In this document: positions 1 through 10,764 of the stretch, piece after piece | Layout of the letters: each line of letters starts with the position of its first letter | Position numbering within the stretch: the first letter of the stretch is position 1 | DNA from: Kappaphycus alvarezii | Lineage: Eukaryota > Rhodophyta > Florideophyceae > Gigartinales > Solieriaceae | Reading direction: 5' to 3' | NCBI GenBank assembly: GCA_002205965.3 | Contig: NADL03000692.1 | Location: 868,001 to 932,000, forward strand | DNA: 64,000 nucleotides | Translations under genes and position numbers: made by a program | Notes under the pieces: model-generated | Database searches by the model: none | The model's input: the letters and a program-made list of their open reading frames with translations, nothing else | What the model was told of the DNA's origin: nothing

Positions 1-2700
1 AGCCCAATATTCGGGTTAGCACCTGACACCAATACCAATTCAATTCAAATTTTTATGATTACTCCCTTTTAAGCCAAAATATTGCAGGATTTTCATATGA
101 TTAGATTAGAGGTATGATTTATTTTTAGCAATTTCGGAATTTTGTTTTTCTGTTTTAAATACTGCATGTATTCGCTAAGTTATTCTTCACGTGGTTATTA
201 ACCCTTTATTTCACATACTAAATCGGATTATCTTTCGTTTAAATTGCAAATACCTCAGAAGCAAATTATTAATACAAAACTTATTCCATGACTTGTAAGG
301 GACATTAATGGAGCGACATTATAAAAAAGATGAGATAAAAAAATCAGTAACGTTCCCTACTTTTAACTTAAGTCATTTTTTATTTTATTTATTTTTGTCA
401 GCTCAAAGAGAAAATTATTTTAACAATGATGCACTAAAAGCTACGAAATGATATTTTTGAGAATATGCTATCATACCTTTTCGAATCTATTGAGGCCGGA
501 AAAGTTTACAAGTTCCCATCTAATTTAATTGTTCCTACCAAGATATTTGAATTCTCTCGAGATAAATGTTTCTGTTGCCTCAATAAATAAAAAAAATCCA
601 GCTAAAAAACTTCCTCTTGATGATAGTAAAAAAAGCAGTAAAAATACAAGGCACATTATTGAATACTCAGAAATCAATCAGCGTTTTTCCACGGATTTCT
701 AAACAATCCTTTCCCTCTGTTCGAAAGTTAGGACCACCAATAGAGAATAATTACAAATAATTTTCGTAATGAGAAACACAATAAACATTTATCATTTGTA
801 TTTTTAATATACCTAGGATATCCAAACATGCACACTATTGTACCTATAAATCCCTTCTGTCGTTTCCAAATGAAAATTATTTAATGAAGCTATTTGTAGC
901 ACTTAATTTAAGATTAAAATTTAATTGTAATGACGCATAAATTTTATTTGTACCTGAAGCTATTTCTTTACCTCAAAAATTCAAAAAAGGTAATAAAATG
1001 GGTTCGATTGGAAGAAAAGTTTTGAAAATGTCTCAGGAAAAAATTATACTCCTCAATTTCTTGATAAAACGAAACGTATGAAAATTGTCCCACTATTTTG
1101 ATGGGATATTTCCAGTGAAAAGTGGGAATCAATGCGAGATTCCTTGTGGGAAAAGTAGACATGAGCATGTGAAATTTTTTTTGCACTTTGTAGAGGTTTA
1201 GTTCTGCTAAATTTTTGAGAGCTCTAATTTTTTAACCGATGCGGAATTTTGGAGCCATTGATTTGATTTCAGCACCTCATAAAAGTTTTACCGGTAACCT
1301 TTTACTTGTAGTGTGGCAACGATTATGAATATTAAGAGCTATTTGTTTGACTTTATAACCTCATATCTAGGCTAAAGATATGCATAGCTCAAATCACATG
1401 AAAAAAAAGAAAATAAATTTAAGATCAAACCGAAATTTTTTTAAACGAAAACTTGTCAGTAATTTTTATTTTTAGAGCACCACTTTCACAAAAAATACTC
1501 CATATCTGGGTTGACTTTGATGCTTTTACACAAGAAAATTTGGAATTTTTGGTATGATAGGCGTGGAAGTAGTTGAATGTAGTTAGTAAAACTGTCAAAT
1601 TTTCACAGATACTCAAGGAAACTATTCATTTCCAATATTTTGTAATGAGCAATAATTTACCTTTAATTATATTTATTGCTTCGGTGATCTAGATTCGCAT
1701 GGTCTAACATCCAATGCTTTCTTTTGACTAATTTTGTGTTTTTAATTTAATGGAGGGTCCAAATTTTGATTGCGAAAATCGACACAGTCTTTGACAGCAA
1801 AATTAAAATTCAGTTCTTGCTGAGATTCAAAAGCCGAAAATCAAGCCTTCGAAACACTTGAAGCTTGAATTGGACTTAAGCAAAAATGAACATTCATGAA
1901 TTATTATTAAACGTCCAGGAACAGAAAATATGAAGGGCATGAAATATTTTCAAAAATCATTTTCAAGATTATGAACAATCTGGCAAATTACAATACGTTT
2001 GTTGTTTATAGATCCTAAGCAATATACGCATTCTTTATAACGAAAGGCTCAAGAAAAACTGAATTTCTGAAACGTTGCATTAATGAATTATTTCATAAAT
2101 CTGATTGGACACAACAGTAGTGCTAAATTTAGATAAGCTGAACAATTGCAGTCGTCACAGTACTCAAAAGGTTGAAAAATTATAAGATGCACGTAATGTC
2201 TACCGCGGTTATACGTGTTTTTCAAGCTAGAGAACCTTGGTTGGTAATGATTTAGTTACAAACAAATCCGAAAAAAGATTACTTAAAGTAATGAATATCA
2301 ATGCTTCTACGATATTACAGGGCTAGTAGATACTGCAAAACCTCAGTGTCTTGCAGGGAAACCCCGGCAAATTTATTATTTATAGTAAAGCCCCAGGTAA
2401 TAACTGAGAATAGAGGCCGTATATTGCGGTCATAGAAGTCGCAGGTAAGGTCCTAATTCACAGCGCCATATGAGGACTTAGAGTTCGTGCCATACCCTGC
2501 ACTATTGGTGACAAAAATATAGCGCCAAGTAGTAGCAGATAACATGGTCCTTCTCTTCCTTCGATCTCTTCCCTGTTTTCAATCAGAATTATTAAAACCA
2601 CTGCGCATGCATGAATTAAAAGATATTTCTTTTACACTATTTTTGAGAGGAAAAATATTTTGAATATAATTCAAAACTATCGCGGATACCCGAGAGTCAC
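1..2700. other. AT-rich stretch without recognisable genes
   Basis: The stretch is AT-rich and holds only short chance reading frames of at most 72 codons, none with a recognisable domain. No repeat shared with the rest of the window was found by eye. It resembles the larger AT-rich stretch at 29.3-37.7 kb. Confidence 0.5.
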
Positions 2701-2899
2701 CGATAACCACCACTGTAATTTACGCTGAATATGACGTAATTGTGCACATATGTACCTAACTGAAAAATCGTTGGACCTTCTGTACAAACTTTTTATGAAG
2801 ATATATAGAAAAATAGATCGATCTATGTTTTCAATATATCGAGCTGTGGGATTTCAAATTCTTTGGCTCAAGATATATGGTGCTGAATACATGTTTGTG

Positions 2900-3899
2900 A
2901 ATGTTTGCGCAACTTCTTCCAATTGTTCACAATTACGAGCAAATCGTGGCTTCATTCCAGCGTTCACGTGCTATCTAATCCGTACGAAACTAAAAAACTT
3001 GGCAATTCAGCCAATAGTTTGTCAACGAAAAGTGAAAAGGCACCCAAGTCGCCCATTTTCACCGTAATGTTTCTCCACCGCCGCCACACTGCACGGGGTA
3101 CTGGGAATCTCATCCTTTGTTCCACTCCCATTAACTAACCCATTTGTTCTCCCTTGTGCTGCAAAAAGTGACGCGGGAACTAAAAAACCGCCTAGAAATT
3201 GTGGGCGACACCACAGGCAGGCCTTCTGTATTCCTCCGGCTGTGGTACTTGGACGATTGGTACATAGTAGGCACCCAGGAAGCCATTCGAACGGTATTGA
3301 AGTTCCCCTCGTCCGCGAAGGTGCGCAGTTTGGTTTTACACCTTCGCATGGATAAGTGTGCCGCTGGTGGCCAACCGACCCCCCCCACCTGTTCAGCAGT
3401 CCCTCCCATGCGAGCTTCGCCAGAACTATGACGTCGGGACAACAGTGCTCCGCGCACCCATCGGGTCTGACTTATTCATGGGGCGGCAGTTCTCAAAGCA
3501 CGTCGCTTGGTTACAGCCTCTCCTCAAATCACTGTTAACCCTGGAGGACACTCATGAGGCTCTCCAGCTACTGTGGACCTGCTTTGGTGTATGTTGGCTA
3601 AACTACCTCTTACGTGTATTATCCCCTCATTCTACTCTTCTGGGAGCAACTGAATTCGACAGAATTGTTGAAGACACGCTGCGGGGGTTGATGGGCGAGG
3701 TTCTGGACGCCGACACTCTTCGGGAATTACAACTTCCTATCGAGCCCTTTGGGCCCCGCAAGCCAACATTTGGCATCGGGCTCTGCTCCGCTAAGCTCAC
3801 TGCAGCGGCTGCCTTCCTTTCCTCCGTATCCCTCACCCGTGCCCTGTGCTCTACCCTTCCCCCTGTGCTATCGAACGGTGCTGTCCAATCTTACACATC
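2900..3899 (+). mobile_element. LINE copy L1, 5' part (reverse transcriptase region)
   Basis: This is a fragment of a non-LTR retrotransposon. The frame from 3144 reads into a reverse transcriptase catalytic box YLDD at 3246-3257, inside the context LWYLDDWYIVG. After a frame change in the C-run near 3380, the frame at 3358-3996 continues into the thumb and connection region shared with the other copies (LREL.LPI.P then FGIGL). The left limit is uncertain, because the frame before 3140 is already disrupted. The copy stops at 3899, where an acidic unit begins, and resumes at 5246. RT followed by a C-terminal restriction-like endonuclease is the layout of R2-type and other early-branching LINEs. 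The clade, for example Utopia-like, cannot be settled by eye. It is inactive: frames are broken and the N-terminus is missing. Confidence 0.8.
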
Positions 3900-4539
3900 T
3901 TATAGGGGTAAATCGTCGGGAGAAGAGATACCCAGAACCAACTACCCTAAGAAGGAGGTGTTGCAAGAGACAAAAGTGCTACCGTGGTATAATTGAACGA
4001 ACAAAAAGGAGTGGATAAGGAGGAAAGTTGAGAGGGTTACAAGCAAGTATGGAAGGGGCTGGATCTACCACTGATGCTCTGCGACGAGCGAAGGAAAAAT
4101 GTTTATTGGGTCTGAAGTTGACTCTAAACTTCCTACTACTCGGGACTTGACCTGAAGTTGTCTCCCAACTTGCTTCACCTCTACAAGAGGAAGCAGTTTA
4201 CTCAGCTTATATAGACTTTTTGGCAAACCCTACGGTCTCAAAGAAACATACTAAGAACCAAAAAATGGTTCAATTGGAATCTTGTGAACGAGAAAAACTA
4301 ACAGCAGATACTATCAGGATAAATATCTAGATTCCTTCCTTAATATCTTAGTCCCCTATATCAGAGCCAAACAGTTCCCTCAAAATATCCATTCCACCCA
4401 GGTAGTCCCCACAAATATCCACGAACGGCATAGAATTCTCCATTGCCTCCTGCGAAATATCTAGACCACTGAAGATGCCCCCATCTGGTTCCAAAGTCGG
4501 ATCCACCTGATCCAAATTTTCCGGCCCCTCCCCACTATT

Positions 4540-4947
4540 CTAGCACTTTCCATTGTCTCCCTCCCCCTCATCCTCCTCATCCTCCCCTTCACCCCTCTCT
4601 TCATCTTCGTCAGAAGAGTCAGAGATCACAATTACTCCCTCATTCTCACCTTCGTTCTCCATGGGAGCCCCTCCACCGTTGTACACTAGTGGCTCCCACG
4701 GGTCCACCCATTCCTCCTCTTCATCCTCCTCTTCCTTCTCTTCCTCCTCTTCCTCCTCCTCCTCCTCTGCCTCTTCTGCCTGCTCGAAGCAGTTACGGCG
4801 GACCCACTCCCGAACGCGTTCCCGGTCCAATCTTCCACAGTAATCATCGTAGTCGGCTGGACCATTTTCCATCTGGGCCAGGGCGTTGAGTGGACGACAG
4901 CCTCGGGATGACTTGATAATGGTGAGGGAAGGGCGGAGGCTGGTCAT
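4540..4947 (-). CDS. Acidic D/E-rich protein with SUMO-interacting-like motif (subfamily A)
   Basis: This 135-residue ORF is one of a family seen about eleven times in the window; its function is unknown. Residues 1-20 are basic and Ser/Arg-rich. Residues 29-55 form a likely helix beginning GPADYDDYCGRLDRERV, matched by GPTDADDYLRRQTKKK in copy 6 and GPTDARNYLRRQTNKK in copy 4. Residues 57-79 are almost all Glu/Asp, followed by WVDPWEPLVY. Residues 105-116, VIVISDSSDEDE, have the classic SUMO-interacting layout of a beta-branched core followed by Ser and acidic residues. The stop at 4540 precedes the family C-terminus, which is found in another frame just downstream (VDPTLEPDGGIF, then MDILRELFGSD), so this copy probably carries a frameshift. 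No signal peptide or membrane segment is seen. The start is chosen because it matches the MxxLR start of copies 4 and 6. Confidence 0.55.
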   Translation of the reverse strand: MTSLRPSLTIIKSSRGCRPLNALAQMENGPADYDDYCGRLDRERVREWVRRNCFEQAEEAEEEEEEEEEEKEEEDEEEEWVDPWEPLVYNGGGAPMENEGENEGVIVISDSSDEDEERGEGEDEEDEGEGDNGKC

Positions 4948-5024
4948 GTTAAGGGCTAAAAGAAGGGGTGAGCCGATGAGGTAGTTGATGGCGGTGGGGT
5001 TGCCTCAACGACGTCGACGTCGAA

Positions 5025-5033
5025 CTTTAAATA
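5025..5033 (-). promoter_or_regulatory. TATA-like box of acidic unit copy 1
   Basis: The minus strand reads TATTTAAAG about 78 bases upstream of the acidic ORF start. Copy 6 has TATTTAAAC at 45780 and copy 4 has TATATAA at 28806-28800 at comparable distances. This suggests that each unit carries its own core promoter. Confidence 0.45.
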
Positions 5034-5245
5034 CTGCGACCTCTTCGAAATGTATGACGACCTTTGGCGTGTAATGACATCTATTAATGACACCGTGTCT
5101 TAAAAAAATCAACCCATGAATTTCCCACACTCATCCAAATTAAAAATATCTTGCAAATTCAGAAACTGTAAAAATATCTTGCAAATTCCGATACTGTATC
5201 CAAATTTGGTCCTCTTCTAGATTTTTTTCGTGTGCAATTTTTGCG

Positions 5246-6107
5246 CACATCAACATCCGCAGTGCGGGCACATGATGAGTGGAAGACACAAGTGGCACCC
5301 GAGAAGGTTGTCCAGTTCACGGCTATCGACTCAAGGCAGCGGTTTGGCTCGCCCAGTTGAGGAAAAGGCCTTTGACGCCATGCCAAAGGGGGATGAGAGG
5401 ACCATGGCGTTCCGAGCCTCGTTGTCAGTGGATGGATGCAAGGACTGGCTTTCATGCCAACCGGCTCCAGGCCTGGGTACTTACATCTCGGACAGCAATT
5501 ACAAGACGTGGTTGCAGTTCTATTGCCGGGTACTACTGTTTCCTCCCGATTCAAAATGCCACAAGGGGTATATACGGCGCTCATAGATCAGTATGGTAAC
5601 CACGCGCTGTGCTGTGGCTACGGATCCACCCGTGGGTGGCGGTACGACTCGCAAACACAGTTACTTGTCGCAGACCTCTCCAAAGCCGCCCGATACCCTG
5701 TACTCGAGCCCCCACAACCCGGCCATGCAGTTCGCCCGGACATCAAGGCGCTTGGAGAGAACGGGGGCACGGACTATTATGACGTAACCGTTACCCATCC
5801 CTTGACCCCCGCCCGCCTTCCTTCCATGGCGCGATGCCCACTCAAGCTCCTTAACCATGCTCGCCTGGGCAAGGACACTCGCTTTGCCGAGTTGATACGT
5901 TCCAAGGGTCCTGGGCATCGCTTCATTGCCCTTCCACTCTCCATGTTTGGGGCTGGCACCCTACCGCTCGGGACTTCGCCAACGGGGTTGCGACTGGCAT
6001 TGTCGCACGGGCAGCCCTTCCGATTGCTGATGCGCAGCGATCATTGTTCGCTCGTCACGCGGCGAGAGTCGTCCAGAATAACGCCAGTTGTTTGTTGGAA
6101 GGAGTTT
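5246..6107 (+). mobile_element. LINE copy L1, 3' part (restriction-like endonuclease region)
   Basis: This continues LINE L1 after the acidic unit. Short frames at 5230-5586 and 5436-6110 carry the conserved FRASLS segment, then GNHALCC, an R-Y-D in place of the usual R-H-N/D, and RPDIKALGENGGTDYYDVTV, which holds the PD...D active-site pattern of the endonuclease. The last part matches the 62.2-62.7 kb copy better than the 13-kb copy (ARLGKDTRFAELI, then HRFIALPLS), so L1 and that copy form one subfamily. Several frame changes make it non-functional. Confidence 0.8.
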
Positions 6108-6660
6108 TGAACGACACGTAGGCCACAACTTGAAATTGTGTATATTTCAGAGAACCTCCGTTCTCAGGGTATGTACAGTAAGTTGTTACCCTACTTACAG
6201 TAATTCTAGTCTGCGATTGCTCTTAGCACAAAATTTAAGTATACCAACCCATTGAAGTAAACCCCATAATCCCATTTGAATAGGTAAACCCTACTTGCCC
6301 ACCTATACCAACCCATTCAAGGAAACCACCCTATTTACACCCATTCAAATGATAGACATGTAAGCCCATAACTTGAAAGTATGTGCAGTTTACTCCAGAT
6401 AATCTCCGTTCTCAGGATATGTCAGTAGCTTCTCACGTTGAGCATCTATTGCCTTAATCAGGACAATTAAGTACACGGCACCATCCCATTTACCCAAACA
6501 CTCAAGTAAACCATTCAAATCGCCTCGTCTGTGATTGCTCTTATCAGCAATATTAAGTAAACCACCCCATTGAACCGATTCAAATAAAGAACCCCATTTT
6601 CCAATGGGATAGATCGGATATATCTTCCAAGAGTAAAACACCCAAACCTTTCCCCATTTA
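6108..6660 (+). repeat. Duplicated LINE 3' untranslated region ending in a LINE tail
   Basis: Two related blocks of about 200 bases follow each other at about 6128-6310 and 6370-6600. Both contain AACTTGAAA, then CTCCGTTCTCAGG.TATGT, then GATTGCTCTTA, then a run such as TTAAGTAAACCACCCCATT. The end at 6600-6657 is the motif shared with other copies: GGGATAGATCGGATATATCT, then AAACACCCAAACCTTTCCCC. It may be the L1 3' end with an internal duplication plus a separate short insertion. Confidence 0.55.
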
Positions 6661-7365
6661 CCCAAACATTCCTCCCAAGTCGACCAAAACTCTCTATTTC
6701 ACAACTATGTGAAAGAGAATTTGAGTAACGGCAGAAATATATGAACCGAAAGAATAGAGACTTTATTGGAGGATTTACAAAACTGCTGTAATGGAGACTT
6801 GTCATACTCATATATCATTCTAACTGGTCTCTCCGTATCATTCCCGTCCGTTTCTCTGCGATATTTTCTCCATCCTTGGTGTGGTGAACATTTATTTATC
6901 TCCCGACTAAAAGCCGCCTAAGGGGCTATGTTGTCAGGGTAATCTTGCAAGTGAATACTGTAATGAAGAAAAGTGATGAATCTTGTTTGGTTGGAAGTGA
7001 TTGTGCGTCATAAGAGCCCTTTGGAAATGAAGATGGTAGGTAGATGCAATTTAGTGGCCGCTTCGTGAAATAGATGCCCCATAGTGGTGGTTGTCGTCCT
7101 CTAGTGGACGCCTTTCACAATGTCTTCCATCTCTCCTCTCAGTCCGAAACTTGGGCCTACTATTTCCAACACTATGTCACGGCCTCTATACTGCAGCTTA
7201 CTTTCAACTTCGTCCTTCATTCTACGGATTGCAATTTCCTTCGAACCCGAGCAATCTCTGCAATCTGGCAGTCCATGATTGCGTTGAGGCTCGTTTATCT
7301 CGAGGCGAATGTATCTTTCAAGAGTAAAGCTCCCAAATCCTGCCCTCGTTTATCTTGTTTTCTCA
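6661..7365. other. Unassigned sequence ending in a LINE-like tail
   Basis: There is no recognised gene. A frame of 104 codons from 7074 has no domain that I can name. A degenerate LINE tail lies at about 7311-7345 (GTATCTTTCAAGAGTAAAGC, then CCCAAATCCTG), so at least the right part is probably a plus-strand LINE 3' fragment. Confidence 0.35.
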
Positions 7366-7491
7366 GTTCCTTCCCCATTGCGCTGTAGGTATACCCTTTT
7401 TGAGTCGATTGCGGTTGTCTGGAAAACCATGGGATAGGTCGGAAATATCTTCCAACAATAAAACACCCAAACGTTTTCCCCTCTTGTTTTC
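7366..7491 (+). mobile_element. Very short LINE 3'-end insertion
   Basis: About 125 bases match the LINE-B 3' end: TTCCTTCCCCATT, GTATACCC, GAGTCGATTGCGGTTGTCTG, then ACACCCAAACG.TTTCCCC. There is no coding part, so it is a strongly 5'-truncated copy. Confidence 0.65.
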
Positions 7492-7559
7492 TCTGGTGTA
7501 AAACAGGTTAATCTCTGACGGAGTTCCAAATACCGAAGCATAACGATGCAGGCATATTC

Positions 7560-7771
7560 GGCCACCACTTTGCAATTCTGCAGCAGCAATTATGTCCAAA
7601 ATGCGGCCTGCTTGATGGCTGGTCTGAAGGTGGTCTTTTGGAGACTGTAGTTCCTCCCCCTTTACTGTGTCGGCACAACTTTTTGAGTCGATCAGGGTTG
7701 TCTGGAAAACTCTAGGATAGATCGAAGATATCTTCCAAAAGTAAAAACACCCAAACCGTTCCCCTTTGCTA
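7560..7771 (+). mobile_element. 5'-truncated LINE-B 3' end
   Basis: It starts in the end of the coding region (GCAGCAGCAATTATGTCC, which corresponds to the RHAAA.MSN.A.L segment of other copies) and runs through the 3' untranslated region to the tail ending near 7771 (CACCCAAACCGTTCCCC). Confidence 0.65.
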
Positions 7772-8088
7772 TCTGTTTCTGAGTTGTTGGCACGCCGTCA
7801 GAATATTTTACGAGAGAGCATTATCTCTACACTATACTTTATGAAGATCAGTAAAAGTCCTGTTCATGATTAATTCTTCTCTCAGGGTGCCCCTAAGGCG
7901 CCGCAAATCCACAGCTGCCTGGATTTGGGTCTCGATGAGGTGCAATGTGGTTCCCCTTTTGATGCTTTTAATGTCATTTCTCTTAGTCCACCCTCAGCAT
8001 CCTTTCGTTGGCGGTATTCATGCGATCTGACTCAAGCCCTCCACAATGTCGACACTAGCAGGAATATGAGGTATCTATTTATTTTTCA

Positions 8089-8200
8089 GCCATTTAGGCA
8101 CATGACTCACATTACCCATTATCCTGAATATGTCTAGCATACACCGGGGGATAGCCGAACCGCACTTTTCAAAATTAAAGAACCAAATCAAATCCCTCCT
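8089..8200 (+). mobile_element. 5'-truncated LINE 3' end (22-kb subfamily)
   Basis: It matches the 3' untranslated region of the copy ending at 22332: ATTACCCATTATCCTGAA, then TCTAGCATACACCGGGGGAT, then CACTTTTCAAA and ATTAAAGAACCAAATC. No coding sequence remains except the last few codons. Confidence 0.7.
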
Positions 8201-8215
8201 TTTAATGCCATTCAC

Positions 8216-8347
8216 TTCTAGTTCCTTCTCCATTACTGTTTCGGTATACCCTTTTTGAGTTGATTGCGGTTGTCTGGAAAACCATGGGATAGATCTGATA
8301 TATCTTCCAAGAGTAAAACACCCAAACCTTTTCCCAAACCTTTCCCC
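8216..8347 (+). mobile_element. Very short LINE-B 3'-end insertion
   Basis: It is nearly the same segment as at 7366-7491 and 14466-14594, from CTAGTTCCTTCTCCATTACT through TTGTCTGGAAAACCATGGG to the tail. The tail end is partly duplicated (CCCAAACCTTTTCCC followed by AAACCTTTCCCC). Confidence 0.65.
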
Positions 8348-8532
8348 TTCTATACACACGAATCTACAGGCCACAATATTAGCGTGTCCACTAAAGATTT
8401 GCTGGTTGCATATATTTCCGGTGCGCTATAGAACAGTCTTCCCACAATTTTCAGCTTCCTTGTTTTCCTAGTACGGCAGCTGCAGTTGACCGCATCAATT
8501 TGGATCGTTTCTCGAAGTATCCTATCTTCTTT

Positions 8533-8875
8533 GAGAGGCGGCTGGCACATAGACGCCTACGCAGTGCTAACCGACGTGGCGCGGAACGTGACTGTTAGGG
8601 CAGTGGAGACAAACGGGACGGTTCGAGGGGTTTTAACCCAGAGGCATGCGGTGGCAGCAGTGATGTGGAGAGAATGGTTTGGGTGTTTTACTCTTGGAAG
8701 ATATATCCGATCTATCCCATGGTTTTCCAGACAATGCATCATGCCTGCTGACAGGCATTGAGCCAGCCCTTTAGGCGCACGAGTGACATCACCCATTATC
8801 CTGAGCACATGTAGCATACACCGGAGGATAGTAGAAGTGCACCTTTCAAATACTAATCAACCAAATCGATCGGTC
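8533..8875 (+). mobile_element. 5'-truncated LINE 3' end with a nested minus-strand tail
   Basis: The coding end GGWHIDAYAVLTDVARNVTVR matches the 22-kb copy. It is interrupted at about 8667-8735 by a 69-bp minus-strand LINE-B tail (GGTTTGGGTGTTTTACTCTT...). It then resumes at GCATCATGCCTGCTGACAGG and continues into the 3' untranslated region, ending near 8875. A few bases of the host copy are missing at the junction, and no clean duplication is visible there. Confidence 0.7.
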
Positions 8876-9689
8876 TTGAGAGGCCTCCGGTCACCCGTTT
8901 TTAAGTTATGAACAAAGACTCGCTCTTTTCCAAACCCCTGCTAGAGGGAAGGTAATTAGTTGACTAGCTTCATACGCAAATGAAAAGGTCTGAACTTCAA
9001 TGCAGTAACTTCAGGGCCGAGAACTTTGGTATTGGATATTAGGCCATTGAATGAGTTGCGTTTGATGAAACCAGAGTTTGGACATTTTAATTGTTCAAGT
9101 ATTTTAGATTGCAGGTGAAAGTAGTGCACTAATGCATCTCATCTTCCCCTTGATTCGATGGGAGAATGCTTAAGTTGGCGTCAATCAGATTTTCGTTTTT
9201 GTGATTGATAACTTTAGGTCATCTCAGAAAAGGCACATTGCAATGATTCGATCCATTTGGATCTTCGCGTCAGGGAGCGAAGTTTTGTTTGTGAACGAGG
9301 CGGTAGGGAGAATTCTGTAGTGTTCATGATTTCGACTCTGGGCAGTATAGCAGAGTTCATTTGTTGCGCGTTGAAGCGGGCGTGCTCATATGGACAGAGT
9401 TATCCAAAAGCTTTATTCTCACTGGTCAGAATTAATTTTGCTTTATGCAGTCTCGTTGGACTTGAAACGGGCGATTTCAGGATACTTTTGGACTTTGCTT
9501 GGACCATCTATACCAGTAGTTTGAGGCAAAACAGGTAATAGCAATAGATATTGCCCTTCAGTCGCGATAATTCATGGTTTTTCGAAACTGCAAACCAAAG
9601 GAGATACCTGACCTGGAAGAAAGGCAAAGTCCGGGTGCCTCGGGTTTGCGTAGCAGTGATCTTAGTGGAACTCTAGCATGATCTAGAGG

Positions 9690-9790
9690 GGGAAGGTTTA
9701 GGAAGTACTCCAACCAACCAAAATCGACCCAAAAGGGCATTCCGACTCAATAATTGGGGAGGAGCTATGCTCTCGAAGCGGCCACCTGTA
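9690..9790 (-). mobile_element. Short LINE-B 3' end, minus strand
   Basis: Read on the plus strand, the segment runs GGGGGAAGGTTTAGGAAGTA, CAAAATCGACCCAAAAGGGC, CCGACTCAATAATTGGGGAG and GAAGCGGCCACC. This is the reverse of the LINE-B 3' untranslated region with a small internal deletion. It adjoins the plus-strand copy at 9800-10079. Confidence 0.55.
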
Positions 9791-9799
9791 AAAATAGGA

Positions 9800-10079
9800 T
9801 AACGCATTATTGATTTCGTGGAAGTGCTGTAAACGATAAAGCCCGAACGTGTTGTACTGACCCAAGGAAGGGTTTGGCGGTTTTTCATGCGAAGACACGC
9901 TGCAGCAAACGTCCTGTTCAATACGGCCTGCTTGATGGGTGACCTTGAGGTGGCCCTTTGGAGAGCGTATTTCGTCCCCTGTTATTGTATCGGCATGCCG
10001 ATTTGAGTCGATTGCGTTTGTATCGAAAACGTGTAGGATAGATGGAATACTGTATATCTTCCGCCCAAACCTTTCCCCT
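9800..10079 (+). mobile_element. 5'-truncated LINE-B copy
   Basis: The coding end reads VVLTQG, then MRRHAAANVLFNTACLMG. A 3' untranslated region with GAGTCGATTGCGTTTGTATC and the tail ACCTTTCCCC at about 10079 follows. It links the very short B-type tails in this region to a LINE coding sequence. Confidence 0.65.
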
Positions 10080-10764
10080 CGAGAAAAGTAGCTTGCGAGC
10101 GAGAGCGAGGCACGCGCCACTAGTACAGTACTGTAACGCTGACGGTTTATTTTATGAAAAACCTGTCTCAAAAAGCGGTGTTCTAGGAGTGGCGGCGAGA
10201 AAACAGTGAGAAGAAATACCTAACAAAGGCTTTCCCGCACGTTGTTGAAATGTCGCTGTGTAAGTAACGTGTATTACTCTTTTGCACTTTGTAACAGAAC
10301 GGATTACGGACAGGTGGCGGGTGCAACATTTTAGACATAATCTGGGCTGCTGATAGGACTGCGCCAATTCCAGTACCATAAATTTACGTATTATTCAAGA
10401 AATACGTAACTAGAAAACAAATACACACAAATGCACTGTACCGTGAAAAGGTACAATAATCAATACGCTATTGCACAGTATTCCTTATTCCATTCATCAA
10501 CATTGACCTGGAATCATATTAGGTGACACGTGTGCTGCACATGACTCTTGTTGCACGGCGTGTGGAAATCACATTGAAATGTGATTGATAGATACTCTAC
10601 GTATGAGGGGCGCATCGTTCATAACAACCCGTGACGACAGCAATACACAAGACCTACTTTTTGACAATTGGGCTATAAACAGTAATAGTCTTCACAGTAT
10701 TACAAGTCTCACCCAATACTTTGCAAGCAGCAAACACAAACTCGTTTACCCAAATCCATGCAAT
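10080..10764. other. Spacer between a LINE copy and the oxygenase gene
   Basis: No domain-bearing frame was found. It is the 3' flank of the minus-strand oxygenase gene; no terminator motif is distinctive enough to mark. Confidence 0.4.

Larger units (their letters stand above)
3900..5245 (-). mobile_element. Acidic unit copy 1 (subfamily A), inserted in LINE L1
   Basis: This 1346-bp unit interrupts LINE L1. The hexamer cacatc is present at both junctions (3894-3899 and 5246-5251), as expected for a target-site duplication. On the minus strand, 5' to 3', it holds a tract with a duplicated block near 5141-5200, a TATA-like box at 5033-5025, the acidic ORF at 4947-4540, a C-terminal coding part in another frame to about 4350, a conserved noncoding block at 4141-4224 and a conserved end starting ATAGGGGTAAATCG (3902 onward on the plus strand). 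The same end occurs at 46984 and 27591. No terminal inverted repeats, LTRs or poly-A tail are visible, so the class of element is unknown. Confidence 0.75.

Noticed and set aside
4553-4843. Poly-serine ORF opposite the acidic ORF of copy 1, with a similar one at 46149-46334
   Set aside because: It is the antisense shadow of the Asp/Glu codon repeats; only the acidic frame is conserved between copies.
3900-5245. Acidic units as solo LTRs
   Set aside because: They carry a conserved ORF, their ends are not TG...CA, and no internal retroelement part adjoins them.
2900-6107. Reading L1 and the acidic ORF as one host gene with a large intron
   Set aside because: The middle part is on the opposite strand, has its own promoter-like box, and recurs elsewhere as a separate unit.
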